In this document: one piece after another, positions 20,976-32,140 of the stretch
How the letters are laid out: each line of letters begins with the position of its first letter
How positions within the stretch are numbered: the stretch's first letter is position 1
Assembly (NCBI GenBank): GCA_029339505.1
Contig: JAQISU010000115.1
Location: forward strand, 9,685,001 to 9,749,000
Reading direction: 5' to 3'
DNA: 64,000 nt
From: Unio delphinus
Lineage: Eukaryota > Mollusca > Bivalvia > Unionida > Unionidae
The notes under the pieces: generated by a model
Database searches by the model: none
What the model was told of the DNA's origin: nothing
Seen by the model: only the letters and a program-made list of their open reading frames with translations
Program-made: the position numbers and the translations under genes

Positions 20976-21112
20976 ATTAACCGGTTAATGCTTCAAACAT
21001 GGTCACTTTTAGCTAATTACCTGATGTGACCTTGTTTAACCACTGTCAACAAAATTAGATATCGTGACTTTTGGTTGACCCCATTTCATCAAGTTTGCTC
21101 TAGCATATAAAG
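20976..21112 (+). promoter_or_regulatory. TATA promoter of secreted-peptide gene with AACCGGTT palindrome
   Basis: TATAAAG lies at 21106-21112, 62 bp before the ATG, suitable for a short 5' leader. Upstream, ATTAACCGGTTAAT (20976-20989) is a perfect palindrome holding AACCGGTT, the known Grainyhead/CP2 core. Copy B has AATCGGTT instead. TGACCTT-like half-sites, as for nuclear receptors, lie at about 21027-21034 and 21076-21081. Binding is inferred from motif only. Confidence 0.6.
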
Positions 21113-21173
21113 CAACGGGTGGCAAAGGATTGGGACTGCTTCTTTTCAACGAACATAGTGGAAACATTTAAAG

Positions 21174-21246
21174 ATGTCGAATAAGTTCATCTTCCTTTTC
21201 TTGATCATCTTCATGGCTATTGGACAAAGTATCGCCGGGACCCTAG
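21174..21246 (+). CDS. Exon 1 of a secreted-peptide gene (signal peptide), copy A
   Basis: ATG opens 24 codons forming a textbook signal peptide: MSNK, then a Phe/Ile/Leu core, then the GQSIAG cleavage-type end. The frame ends at CTAG followed by GTAAGC, a strong splice donor, giving a phase-1 intron. A TATA box sits 62 bp upstream of the ATG. Such single-exon signal peptides are typical of genes for small secreted peptides (defence, venom or signalling types). The mature peptide would be on later exons that I cannot find here. Host-derived; carried within the duplicated unit. Confidence 0.7.
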
Positions 21247-22447
21247 GTAAGCATCAGCTACTTAATGTATTTATTTTCAGATAGCTCGTCCGACATTTGG
21301 AGAGAAGAAATAAAATATAATCTTCTCAGGCACCTATAAATAGTTCAACATATTTCACGTAAATATAATGCTCATGTTAACTGTAACCACATTGAGGTGT
21401 TCCTTTGAATTTTGTTAATAAAATTATCATATATTTCTTTCACTCAATATGTTTAGAGTCAATCATTCTAAACCTAATAAGTACCGTCTAAAATTATTTT
21501 GTGTCGAAGCATTATACACCACGACCATTAAAGGATAGTTTAATAAATGGATGGATACATAAATGACAAGATGAACATGCACTATGCAAGTTTATATCCG
21601 ACGTATACATTGCTCGATACATGTAATTATGTTTGACCGAAAAACATAAATACCTGTCGCTATAAATCATTCATTGAAAGTCCTATCTTGCACATGTACA
21701 TTTAATGACATGTTTGAAAGAAACAAACCTTACCGGTAATTACTCCGTCTGCATCTAGCACCTTATAATAATACACGATAATGATTACTGACAGTATTGT
21801 GAAATATGAACGCTTCATAATAGTTTGATATTTAAAATTATGTTAATTTTGTATTTATGACTAGTTTTAGATTTACAATCATGTTTCCAATAATTCTCAA
21901 AAAGTTGGAACTAATTTTAATCGTTATAGCATGTGTTGGATATGATTAATTTTGAGACATTTATGAATTCAATGATCTAAATCCCATAGAGAAGAGTCAT
22001 TGGAAAAATATCTTCTTACTTAAATTGCAAAAATCGTTTATCACTCCCTATATGATGTTATTTTTAGAATGGTAGCTGGTTCAGCTGTTTGAATTATGCG
22101 TCGGTTAAAACTGTCCGTTGCGATTTTTATTCGGTCATATTACCTAGCAGCATTTTTCAATAAATCAGAAAGATACATTATCAAAAAGTCATAGAATCGG
22201 TGTTTCCTGTGCTCGAAGTGACGTATCATGGCGTAATATGTTCGAAATCATGCCATATGTCAGGTTCATTTCAATATTTTTTTTCCGCAAAATCATGATA
22301 AGTCTATTGACGAAGTTTGGAAAACTCATGTCAGTTGTGGTTATTATTTAACTATATACCAGCCTAAGGAACGTATTTAACATTGATGCATTAAGGCATC
22401 ATTCACTTATCTACGAAGACTACTTATTTCCCTTTATCATCATCAAT

Positions 22448-22449
22448 TA

Positions 22450-22496
<47 letters not shown>

Positions 22497-22520
22497 GTTA
22501 TTATTATTATTATTATTTAT
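22448..22520 (+). repeat. ATT microsatellite, copy A
   Basis: About 24 ATT/TTA units with one GTT interruption. Copy B: 49244-49318, with an AAT interruption. Confidence 0.9.
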
Positions 22521-22989
22521 ACTGGTGGATTTGTTAATCCAATGAGAGATGATATGGACAGAGGTACAGAATAACACCAAAACGGTATGGCAAAAGTTAC
22601 TTTCACGTGTGCTTATTATTGCTTCCGTTTCTGTTATCTTTACATTATGCCTGCCAATGTTTTGGTTCATTTTTTAACGAATTAACGTTTCCCATCTACA
22701 TCAATAAAATGTTGTTGTTTTAAGCCTAACACATCCTTATTCAGCGTAATAATACAGTGTTTTATTTTAAACGGCGGGAAGACAACAATTCATTGTTAGA
22801 CATAAGTATGATTCATTCGCGTTGTCAAGAGAAATATACCTTGACTTGGTAGAGACATAATCCGTGTATCTATTCGACGAATACAATCCCGCAACACACA
22901 GAAAGTTCATCCAAACAATCCACAATGTGTTTATTCTACGTTACTCAAACGTGACAACTCTTTGGTCTTTTTCTTACTTAGTTGTCATA

Positions 22990-22990
22990 T

Positions 22991-23036
<46 letters not shown>
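22990..23036 (+). repeat. ATCT microsatellite, copy A
   Basis: About 12 tetranucleotide units. The copy B locus (49790-49898) has about 27 with one ATAT interruption, so the array has more than doubled or halved since the duplication. Confidence 0.95.
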
Positions 23037-24744
23037 GATCTACCCTGCATGCCTACCAAGCAAATATAATTTATCTCTTTCTAGAACAGTATTTTTTTGC
23101 TCATTTTCCAACTAAACATTAAACCTTTGACCAGTTGTCACGTGTCAGTTTAAACAGTAGCATATCATGCTATTTCATGTGAAGGGTATTGTATACACAC
23201 ATCATGCACATAAAAGTATGTTACTTCAAGGGATTATTTTTTGTGAGGCTTAGAAATTGTTTAAAAAGTTCTGGTTACTGTATTGATTTTAAAGAAAATC
23301 CACGGTGAATCAGTTTAATATCTTGAAATATACGTCAGCTTTAGAAGTTTTGTATTTTCAATTTATATGTAAGCTTTAAGACCTGTAGTTGAAATTTTTA
23401 CATGGTTTGGAGAATATTTTCCTGACTTTGGACTATGGACTATGGCAAGAGCTATTTTCAATTGACACAGGCACAATGGAAAAGTAAATTTAAGACTTTC
23501 TGGTTATAACTCGTTTCATAAATGAAAAGGTAAGAATGCTGAAGATGCAGTTCTCTACACAAAATATAATAAGGATGAATGAAAGATAGAATTACAACCG
23601 TTTCTAATAAATGTTTCAAAATAATTATAAACTTGCAAGGAGCGAGTAAAAAAGTGGTTGTACACAAACTACTAAAAATTAAGAAAAAAGGAAAACAATG
23701 AGGATCAGCTGCAAGTTTCAAACTCACAACCACTTCTTTGAAAACCGATACGCACATAAAAACAAATGTGCGTGTTTATATATGGTATAAAATGCATTTT
23801 GGAATTGCAGTTCAGTTTCTTAAAAAAACACTTTTCCACCATATATGCAACTTAAACATACATTTTTAGCCAATATCAATTGAGTTTGAGATGGTAATGT
23901 TGACTGATGGTAGATATTTGTAAAATGCTTTCATCCCATCACAAGAGATATTTTTGACATGGAGACTCTCCACAAAACGAAGAGATCCTAATCAAAGCGG
24001 ATGTAGCATTATGTATTTTTCTGGAATCGGTTTAGTCTCCGTCTGTTTGAATTACACAATGCTGTGGCAGAGAAAATGTATATCCAAATTGTTTAAATCA
24101 TGGATAATAATTGTGCTAATGTTAGAGGGTTACAATTGCAAGTTACATTTTGATGTATCTCTCCAACGACTTTACCAATCACTTAGCAATGATGTCTACA
24201 TGTTTTGAACTGACCAAGAAATATTTTTGGCAAATGCAATCGTTTTGTCTATATAGGTTTTATATACCTTGAATCAATACAATGAATTTTATATACAAAA
24301 CAGCAGGATTCTAGCACAATTTGCGAGTTGTATGATTCGTTTATATATAAAGAGAATCAAGCTGGGCGTTAAAATTGTCAAATTCTGCAAAATTCACAAA
24401 CGGTACTCTTAACTGGTTTAAATTTTTTTCTTCAAACTCTAGCATTTTGTTTCAACTGCTCTGGCATTAAACTGTGCTGATCTACATTTACAGAGCAGTA
24501 AGCTACGTGATGATCTCTTAAGATATATTTTGACACTTATACGACTGAAGGCAAAGGAAACGTTTCTGACTGTTTGATTTCATCCATGATAAATATTTGA
24601 GGCTACTAATTGCTATAAACTATACAAAGTAAACAAACACGTTAATAATCAATATCGTGGAGCTTGAACTGCTGAGGAAAATGTATCAAAGTTAGGTTTG
24701 TTATTTGCAGAAGTTATATATTTGTTTGTCTGGTACCACTAATA

Positions 24745-24955
24745 CGGGTAACAAGTATATATAGGTATATGTAGCAATGTGTCGCAAAGAACTGTGAAAC
24801 ATTATTTCGTTTAACATAGTGAGAACGTTGAAAGCATTATTTATTTTTCTCTTGATGGCTGTTGGACAAATTACAACCCACCGTCCAAAAACTAATATTA
24901 TATAAAGCAATCTATAATGATATCTCTGATCGCTTGGAGACAAAAAAAAAATTAA
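24745..24955 (+). pseudogene. Decayed paralogue of the secreted-peptide promoter and exon 1, copy A
   Basis: The sequence aligns with 21106-21330: a TATATA box, GTAGCAATGTGTCGCAAAG, AACATAGTG, then a signal-peptide-like frame (LFIFLLMAVGQ) at 24828-24870. Intron sequence resembling the first gene follows (TTGGAGAC, AATATAATTTCCTCAAG). The start codon position reads TTG and the splice donor is not preserved. It is a tandem duplicate of the host gene, probably dead. Confidence 0.6.
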
Positions 24956-25015
24956 ATATAATTTCCTCAAGAACGGACGGTTAGGACTGCATAAATCGTT
25001 GCCATAGCACGAAAA

Positions 25016-25184
25016 CATTTCGAACATTGATGCACTCACATTGGCTAATAAAAAAACATTCCTCGTTATATATCAATCATATTTTCCTTTTGATTATAAT
25101 TATTGTTAATACTAATACTATTATTATTATTATTATAAGTGTCAATTATTATTATTATTACTATTATTATTATTATTATTATTA

Positions 25185-25218
<34 letters not shown>

Positions 25219-25798
25219 GTTATTATTATCATTATTATCATTATTATCGTTAATTATTAGTGTATTGTACCTGCCGGCCAGATGGATGTATAGGGAGTGA
25301 GGAACAATTCATTCTCACTCCTTGCACGGACAAATCGCCACTTTGTTGTCCATCATCGTGAACGACGTAACATCCACGTAAGTCTTTGGTGACTTCTCAT
25401 GACGTTTCTTTTGCTGGTCTCTGCCTCTCTTAGTTTCACTTACAATTGTACGAATATGTGTCACTTAGATTATAATCATATGTAATTTTTTGAACGGAAC
25501 TATTTTTGTTTGGCACCAACTTGCAATTATTATCCATTTGGATGCCTTAGTCCAACTGTTTTCTCTATATTTTTTTCACTGGTCAAATAAATCTAAATTA
25601 GATTTTTTAATTATTGGAGTTTGAGAAACAATACCAACTGGTAACAATTGTGTATGACAAATCCATTTGTCTGCTATATGTTTATATTTTTTTAATATTC
25701 ACCTCGACTTCATAGGCTTCCCTACATAAACAGAACATACAAACCAACTATGCGTTTAGTGTGCATTACAAGCCAAGTTGACACCATGTCTTTACTTT
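25016..25798 (+). repeat. Long inverted repeat, left arm
   Basis: Inverted partner of 13569-14333 and 40339-41112. It starts at CATTTCGAAC, contains the ATT microsatellite 25121-25256, then CTGCCGGCCAGATGG, and ends at ACCATGTCTTTACTT. No open frame of significance. Confidence 0.8.
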
Positions 25799-26082
25799 TG
25801 AGTCTCGTATGTTATTTAAGGACTGATTGAGGTTTATTACTATGCGAAATTCATCAAAAAAGTAAAAGTGTTAGTTTCTACAACGTCTTTTATTTTATAT
25901 TTTGAAGAAATTAACCCATAATTAAAATCAACAAAGATAATGTTGTGTCATGATTTTGTGTATTTTTTTATTTTGTTTGTATTTTACAGGTGACATGAAC
26001 AAATACGGGCTGTTATTAAAGTTTGAAGTCCGGAACGTAAAAAAAGAAATAAATTTGATTGAACCTAAAATTAATTTTTTTC

Positions 26083-26157
<75 letters not shown>

Positions 26158-26281
26158 TTACCTGTCTGTCTATCTATTTATCTATCTAATGGTTTGAACG
26201 TCACTTTGTGTTGAATAAGTAAAGCGTTTATCTTGTTACTTAAGCTGTAATAGCTAATTCCTTTATCAAAATTTATATAGA
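25799..26281. other. AT-rich spacer with TA microsatellite and a possible splice acceptor
   Basis: A polypyrimidine-like tract ending TTTTACAG (to 25989) precedes a short frame (GDMNKYGLLLKFEV) that is open here but shifted in copy B, so an exon is doubtful. (TA)n follows at 26094-26155, then ATCT-like words. No viral gene is recognisable. Confidence 0.4.
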
Positions 26282-26758
26282 GTTAGGATTTAAATTAAAT
26301 TAGCTTTATAATTGCTATAATAAGAATATGTCACGCATATTCTTTGCACGGACCTAAGGAGAATTATTACGAGAGAAATATTATGAAGTTTATAGTGGCT
26401 TTCGAACCCACAACTCCTGCGAGACTATGACAACCCCGTCAGCTTACAGGTGAAAAAAATGCTTTCGTTCCAGACCAACAAACAACTACAAAAATAGTTG
26501 CTTGAAGATCGGTTTTAAATGTACATTTGATCACGTGCAAACTCGTCTCCGTAATTAGTTATTTCATACATCGTATAGCTTGGTACTGGCGTAGTTAGGA
26601 TTTAAATTAAATTAGCTTTATAATTGCTATAATAAGAATATGTCACGTATATTCTTTGCACGGACCTAAGGAGGATTATTACGAGAGAAATATTATGAAG
26701 TTTATAGTGGCTTTCGAACCCACAACTCCTGCGAGACTATGACAACCCGTCAGCTTAT
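26282..26758 (-). repeat. Two tRNA-like (SINE-like) units next to telomeric repeats
   Basis: A unit of about 170 bp occurs at 26282-26454 and 26593-26757 in direct orientation, separated by 138 bp. On the minus strand each holds a tRNA-like Pol III pair: a weak A box (TAAGCTGACGGGG) and a good B box (GTGGGTTCGAAAGCC). The second unit ends precisely where TTAGGG repeats start. The same pair is at 53130-53606 and, inverted, at 58489-58972. Confidence 0.65.
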
Positions 26759-26759
26759 A

Positions 26760-26796
26760 GGTTAGGGTTAGGGTTAGGGTTAGGGTTAGGGTTAGG
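26760..26796 (+). repeat. Telomeric TTAGGG repeats, copy B
   Basis: About six perfect units between the tRNA-like unit and the PLE 3' end; the longest telomeric tract in the window. Confidence 0.97.
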
Positions 26797-28504
26797 TTTT
26801 AAGAGTAGGGTGGGAGTTTGTAAACTCCCACGTGCACGGGCCTAGGGAAAATTAATCGCATTACCTCCTTATTTTGTTTCTTATGAGAATGTCGCATAGG
26901 TTCTTGTTCTTCCGATATGCCGTTATGAGCTTTTGATAATAAATGCAAGGAAAGTCCTTCTGAATTTTAACGAATCCTTCTCTAATCAATTTTGCTGCAA
27001 GAGTTGCTTTAGTATTGTATGTGATAACGAATGGTATAATGTCTATCACTTCTTCGTGCAAATTAAGGCCGAAAGGGCTAATCGTTCCTAGTTTCTTGAT
27101 CCAATAGGCCTCTCTTTTGGTAAGATTTTGAATATTTACTACCATTTCAATGGGAAAGATTGAACAGTCATCCAACGAGTGTCCCTCATTATTAAAATGA
27201 TTGGAGATGGATTTATTTGCCTTATGAATTATGTCAAAGCGGTGTCTAGTAAAACGATCTCTAAGTGTCAGAGTGGTTTATCCCACATATTGTTTACTGC
27301 ATAGATTACACGTAATCAAGTAAATGATGTTTCTAGAATTACAAGATAAGTTTTGTTTGATTAAAAAGGTTTGGTTATTCGTATGGCTGGTGAAATTGTT
27401 TGATTCCCTAACAAATGGGCAGGTCGCGCATCGTCGGCCTTGACATGACGTAGCTTTCCCTAAAGTACGCACGTCCCCCCTAAGTTCACTTAAAGTGGTG
27501 TTTTTGATTTTTCTTAGGAGTCGTTTGGAGTAGCCCCTCTCCCTCAAAGTTCTGAATAGTGTGGTACTAGCCTTCTCAAAGTCCTCATTTCTTGTACAAA
27601 GCCTGTGGAATCGAATTATTTGTGATTTTAGAATTCCCGTAAATGTATGTCTAGGATGGAAGGAAGATTTATGGAGTAACTGCTGCGTGTCGGTGGGTTT
27701 AAAATAAACTTTGGAGTCAAGCTTTCTCGTATGTTCAAACTGTGGTCCTTTAAAAATGGTCGTATCTAAAAAATCCACCGAAGTGTCCATCACACATGCC
27801 TTTAATTTGACCGATGGGTGGTAACTGTTTAAAATCGATAAAAAGGTATCAAATTTCTTTCGTGAAAATGGCCAAATTAAAAAGATGTCATCTAAATCTA
27901 AAGTAAACTAGGGGGAGATAATTACACCTTTTGAAAACTTCTTTCTCCCATTCGGCCATAAAGATATTGGCGTAATTAGGGGCAAATTTCTTGCCCATGG
28001 TGGTCCCAGAGATTCGGAGGTACCATTTTCCATTGAATTCAAAAACATTATTTACGAGACCAAGTTTCAGCAGTTCTAAAATTTCCAGGTCTGGTTTTTT
28101 CGGGTCGGGGTTACTTCTGAAACAATTTAATACAGCTTGCAAGCCGTCCTTGTTATCGATATTAGTGTACATGCTTTCCACGTCTAAAGTAACAAGTAGA
28201 CTATTTTGCGCAATTTTGATATGCCTAATTTTATCTAAAAAAATCGTTCGTATCTCTAAGATATGCTGGATGTTTCGTCGCCAAAGGTGCTAAAAAGGAA
28301 TCTACGTACTATGAAATTTGATAAGATTCGCTCCCCACATCCGATACGATAGGTCTACCCTGTAGAATTTTGTAGGGATTATACCAAGTTGCTGGTTCTT
28401 TATGAATTTTTGGCAAAGTGTAAATATGTCTCGGTCTGGGCTTCTCGGGTGGGGTTAGATAAGCTACTTGTTTCTTATTTATGAATCTATTTTTTTACCA
28501 ATCT
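26797..28504 (-). pseudogene. Penelope-like element B: RT plus GIY-YIG, 5'-truncated
   Basis: Same structure and junctions as PLE-A. The palindrome is at 26810-26831. The frame is broken by the shared stop at 27278-27280 in the nuclease, the shared one-base loss at the RT FLDD motif (about 27895-27905), the shared stop near 28309, and a private extra A near 28240. Unlike A, it keeps the frame through GKWYLRISGT (RT motif B region). Confidence 0.92.
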
Positions 28505-28647
28505 ATGCACAATCAGAAGAAGGTCATTAGATAAGAAATTGGTAAGCATTTCATCGAGTCCCATAGCAAAAGGTGCAACTGCTGCTTTGAATTCCATATC
28601 TCGACTGTCCAGGTGTCTGTCTGTTCCAGCACTAAATATATTGGATA
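28505..28647 (-). repeat. Segment X, copy B
   Basis: Near-identical to 1725-1867, fused in frame to the truncated polymerase ORF that ends at 28487. Confidence 0.7.
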
Positions 28648-30195
28648 TATATATAAGCGATGCTAACATACCACTATCTAACATATATCTCAATAATACA
28701 ATTGGTATCCACGCTTTTTCAGATATGTGTTTACCGATCCAAGCGTAACTACACGGATGCAATCTACTATTAAGTTCAAATGATACATGACGAACAAATC
28801 CCGTTATATCAAAATCAGGCAATGGACCATTAATAGCAACACGACACCTTTCGTGGGTTGGATGACCAAACCGTTTAAAATATTTATTACATTCTCCATA
28901 CGCGAGAAAACTTCCAGGATAACACGCAGCTATATCAATTGCAATCATCCCATCACGAGAGTATTTTGTGTTCCATAAACCACCATGACCATACTTAACG
29001 CAATTTAATTTAACATCTTCGAGAAATTCTTTATTAGTTACTCTCCAAGAGTTTCTTTCTCTGGCGAAGTGAGCTACCACTGACGAAGTTGTAAAACTTT
29101 TCATGAGAAGTTTCTCATCAAAATCCTTTACAAATTGTTCAGTAATCGTTTTCATTCTGTTTTTTAATTCTTCAGTACGATATAATTCTCCACACGGGGT
29201 AACAAACTGATCAAATTGTCCCTGCTCATCCTCAAGACTTCTCAACAACCATACAGATACAGGATCATTTTTATTTAACTGGTAAATAGCATCAAATAAC
29301 TTTTCTTCGTAAAAATTCTCTTTACAAAATTTCTCAGAAATATATTTTACAATCTTTTCTCGTGGAAATATTAACACCGCTGAACTCCATGCGTGGGAAT
29401 TATGGTCAATAATTTCAATTGGAGCTCCTCTCGACGTATATTTTCCACCGTGTAATACATCTCTGGTTATAGTTTTTACAGATATTGGAAATAATAATAA
29501 TTGTTCTAATTTTGCAACATCTGCAATTGTAGCTCTGGTGGTTTTTACTTTTTCTCCCCAGGATATTATTTTGCTACGTCGCTGTTCAGTTAGTTTATTT
29601 CCTCGTGATGCATTCTTAAAATGTTCCATTACACGTTATGCTACACAGTTCAACGATAAAGTCGTCGACCTTGATACTTTCAAGGGGATAATTTTCTAAT
29701 GTTGGGATTATTATTTATCGCTTATAATCCATAAATAACCACCTTTACAGGATAAGTCTTTTTATAATAATGACTATCAATTCCGGTTAACATCCCGTAT
29801 TTAGAATTTCGACTCACGATAATATTTTTCTTATTTTTCATCTCCGGGTCTAAATTATCCCTGATGATCCATCGTTGATTCTCATCATCGTATGTTATAT
29901 ATTTTATCCTTATTAGATAGGATACTCCCGGTGGCAACAGCGATAACATCACCGCCGCTCTTCCATCTTCCATAGTTCCATCAATTGTTGGTTCATTAAC
30001 ATCCCAGGATATGATTCGATGGGTTGCATAAGTGTGTGCCGCACCATCTCTTTAAAACTGATCAATACTTGTTTTAATTTTTTTAATAAGCGATTTATTT
30101 TTTATTTTTTGTATTGAAAAACCCGAAATCGCATCAAGGTTAAAATAGGTCCTCGAATGTGTTTTACCTCGGTAATCATCAGTAATATTTTTCAT
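28648..30195 (-). pseudogene. Truncated family-B DNA polymerase, copy B
   Basis: Same gene as 1868-3414 with a few substitutions in the open part. The N-terminal frame, open in copy A, is shifted here by an extra T near 30100. The motif DIAACYPGS and the loss of everything beyond the palm entry are shared, so truncation by segment X preceded the duplication. Confidence 0.6.
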
Positions 30196-30243
30196 CTATA
30201 TAATTATAATTTAAATAAAATTTAATTAATTAATTATTATATA

Positions 30244-30540
30244 ATGGCAACAAATAAATGTAATTGGCTACCTATCGGCAGGTTATCTCGAAAACCCTGT
30301 AAAAACCAATACTGTTTCTCTCATATGCAACGTTTTCGTAATGGAAGTACCGGTCCACAACCTTGTCTTGTGTGTGGCGTAGGAGTAAGAGGAAAATCTC
30401 AATTGTGTTCTAGTCACGGTGCTGAAAAATATAGAGATCTTAAACGTTACTATGATTCGCATACACATATTAATCATCGTGTTCCAATTGTAAGATCTCC
30501 GCAGGATTATGTAAATAGGAAAAATGGTAATAACATTTAA
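30244..30540 (+). CDS. Small Cys/His zinc-binding protein, copy B
   Basis: Open like copy A and preceded by the same TATATAATG. It differs by Cys to Arg in the KRYYDSH stretch; the clustered C-x4-C-x2-H and C-x2-CG ligands are unchanged. Role unknown. Confidence 0.6.
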   Translation: MATNKCNWLPIGRLSRKPCKNQYCFSHMQRFRNGSTGPQPCLVCGVGVRGKSQLCSSHGAEKYRDLKRYYDSHTHINHRVPIVRSPQDYVNRKNGNNI

Positions 30541-31102
30541 ATGGATAAAATCTTATATAAAAATAATGAATACTAACAAAGTTAACGACGAATACGTTTC
30601 ACACCCGATTTACATTAACTACGAAGCGTCACGAGATGGAACTATCAGACATAGGCAACGAAGAATTTCTATTGGTAGAATTAATAATATGGGATATCTA
30701 TTAATTACAGTTCGTCTAGGACAACAAAGAAAAGATTATTACGCTCATAAATTCATCGCTGAAGTTTTCATTGGGGTTATCCCGAAAGGTTTTGTAGTTG
30801 ACCACGTTAACCAAAATAAATTGAATAATCGCGCTGACAATTAAAGAATCATAACCCAACGAGAAAATTGTCATAATAAAAATCCTCTACAGAGTAAAAA
30901 TCCTATACCAAGACCTGTGACAGCGTTTTGCGATACTACAATTGAAGACTTCCCATCAATAAGATCGGCGGCTAAATACTTTGACATGGATATTGGATCT
31001 GTGAGATTCGCTGCTGAAGGAATTATTTCAACAGCGTATTCGAAAAGGTTTAACTGCAGAGTGTCATTCGTATATTCGTATTTTTTTTCATTACCTGAAT
31101 AA
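30524..31102 (+). pseudogene. HNH homing-type endonuclease, same stop, copy B
   Basis: YYAH, VVDH and NKLNN motifs as in copy A, the same single TAA (30842-30844), then an open frame to 31102 with the helix-turn-helix-like tail. Little other decay is visible on either side of the stop. Confidence 0.8.
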
Positions 31103-31137
31103 CATTTAGACGTATAATATTTTTACATTATTATATA

Positions 31138-31464
31138 ATGACACATAACCGAGAGACGAATATCAAACAAATCATCGAACTTCTTCAGCAATTTGCTACT
31201 AATAAAAAATATCTTAACGCGATTACTAAGATTCATTTTGATAAATACGGTGATATTGACGCTAGTAGATCATTTTATAAAATGAATGATTTTGTGAATG
31301 GTTATTATTTTGATAAATTTATACAACCACGTATTAATGATTATCCTGATATCAAAAATCTTATTAACGTATTTAAGAATCATTGTGAATATTTAAGTGA
31401 CTGGGAAAGAAAGAAAAAAATAGAAGAAGAAAACGCAGAAACACAAAAAGAATGGGAAAAATAA
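31138..31464 (+). CDS. Unrecognised 108-residue protein, copy B
   Basis: Same protein as in copy A without a change. TATATAATG at the start. The hairpin cluster follows at about 31507-31617. Confidence 0.5.
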   Translation: MTHNRETNIKQIIELLQQFATNKKYLNAITKIHFDKYGDIDASRSFYKMNDFVNGYYFDKFIQPRINDYPDIKNLINVFKNHCEYLSDWERKKKIEEENAETQKEWEK

Positions 31465-31689
31465 TTTTTATGGAAAAATGGTTATTTTGAAGAAATTCCA
31501 TCCAATGAAAATCCAACGGATTTTAACGAAGAAATAGAAAGTTATCCTGAAAATCCAAAAGATTTTCAATGGAAATGGAAATCTTCTGAAATTCTTTCTG
31601 AAATTCTAAAGAATTTCCATTTCCATTTCCATGAAAATTACTTTGCAATTTCACAATTAAATTTAAAAGTTCTTAGCATATATAATAAA

Positions 31690-32094
31690 ATGAATTCTAA
31701 TGAAAATTTAACGGACGTAAATCCAACGGATGAAAATTTATCAATTTTTAACGACGAAACTGTTAAACAATTACTAACCGAACTTGACCGTTTAAGAGAG
31801 TTCCACAGCAACAATTTATTCACGTCAGAATATCTTCAACGGGAATATCAAAAAATATCTTCTGCACGGGATAAACAATATCCAACTTACCGCTCAGAGT
31901 ATCGTGTCACAAAGACACTAATTCGAGCACGAAATGAAATTCTTTATCAACTAAACAAATCTAATTCTGAGTCTCTTAAAGAGTTTGCGGTGATATCAAA
32001 ATTGTTAAAATCGCTGTTAAAATCTATCGGAGATGTATTTAACAGAGAAGAACTCATCAAAAACGTAGCAGAACAATATGATAAATCATTGTAA
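31690..32094 (+). CDS. Unrecognised 134-residue helical protein, copy B
   Basis: One residue differs from copy A (K for N in the EYQKISS stretch). Open throughout and converging on the coiled-coil gene to its right. Helical and charged; no family recognised. Confidence 0.5.
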   Translation: MNSNENLTDVNPTDENLSIFNDETVKQLLTELDRLREFHSNNLFTSEYLQREYQKISSARDKQYPTYRSEYRVTKTLIRARNEILYQLNKSNSESLKEFAVISKLLKSLLKSIGDVFNREELIKNVAEQYDKSL

Positions 32095-32140
32095 ATGAAA
32101 ATTACTTTGCAATTTCTTTTAGAATTTCAGAAGTGAAAAT

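Larger units (their letters stand above)
21247..24744 (+). other. Intron or intergenic DNA after exon 1, copy A
   Basis: It begins with the donor GTAAGC. No second exon could be identified. It holds an ATT microsatellite (22448-22520), an ATCT array (22990-23036, about 12 units) and AT-rich sequence. Short open frames on either strand lack support. Confidence 0.5.

Noticed and set aside
25027..25260. ORF of Tyr/Ile runs
   Set aside because: Translation of an ATT/TTA microsatellite in the inverted repeat; not a gene.
25950..26189. Second exon of the secreted-peptide gene (acceptor TTTTACAG at about 25989)
   Set aside because: The frame is shifted in copy B, runs into a TA microsatellite, and lies beyond the Polinton inverted repeat from exon 1.
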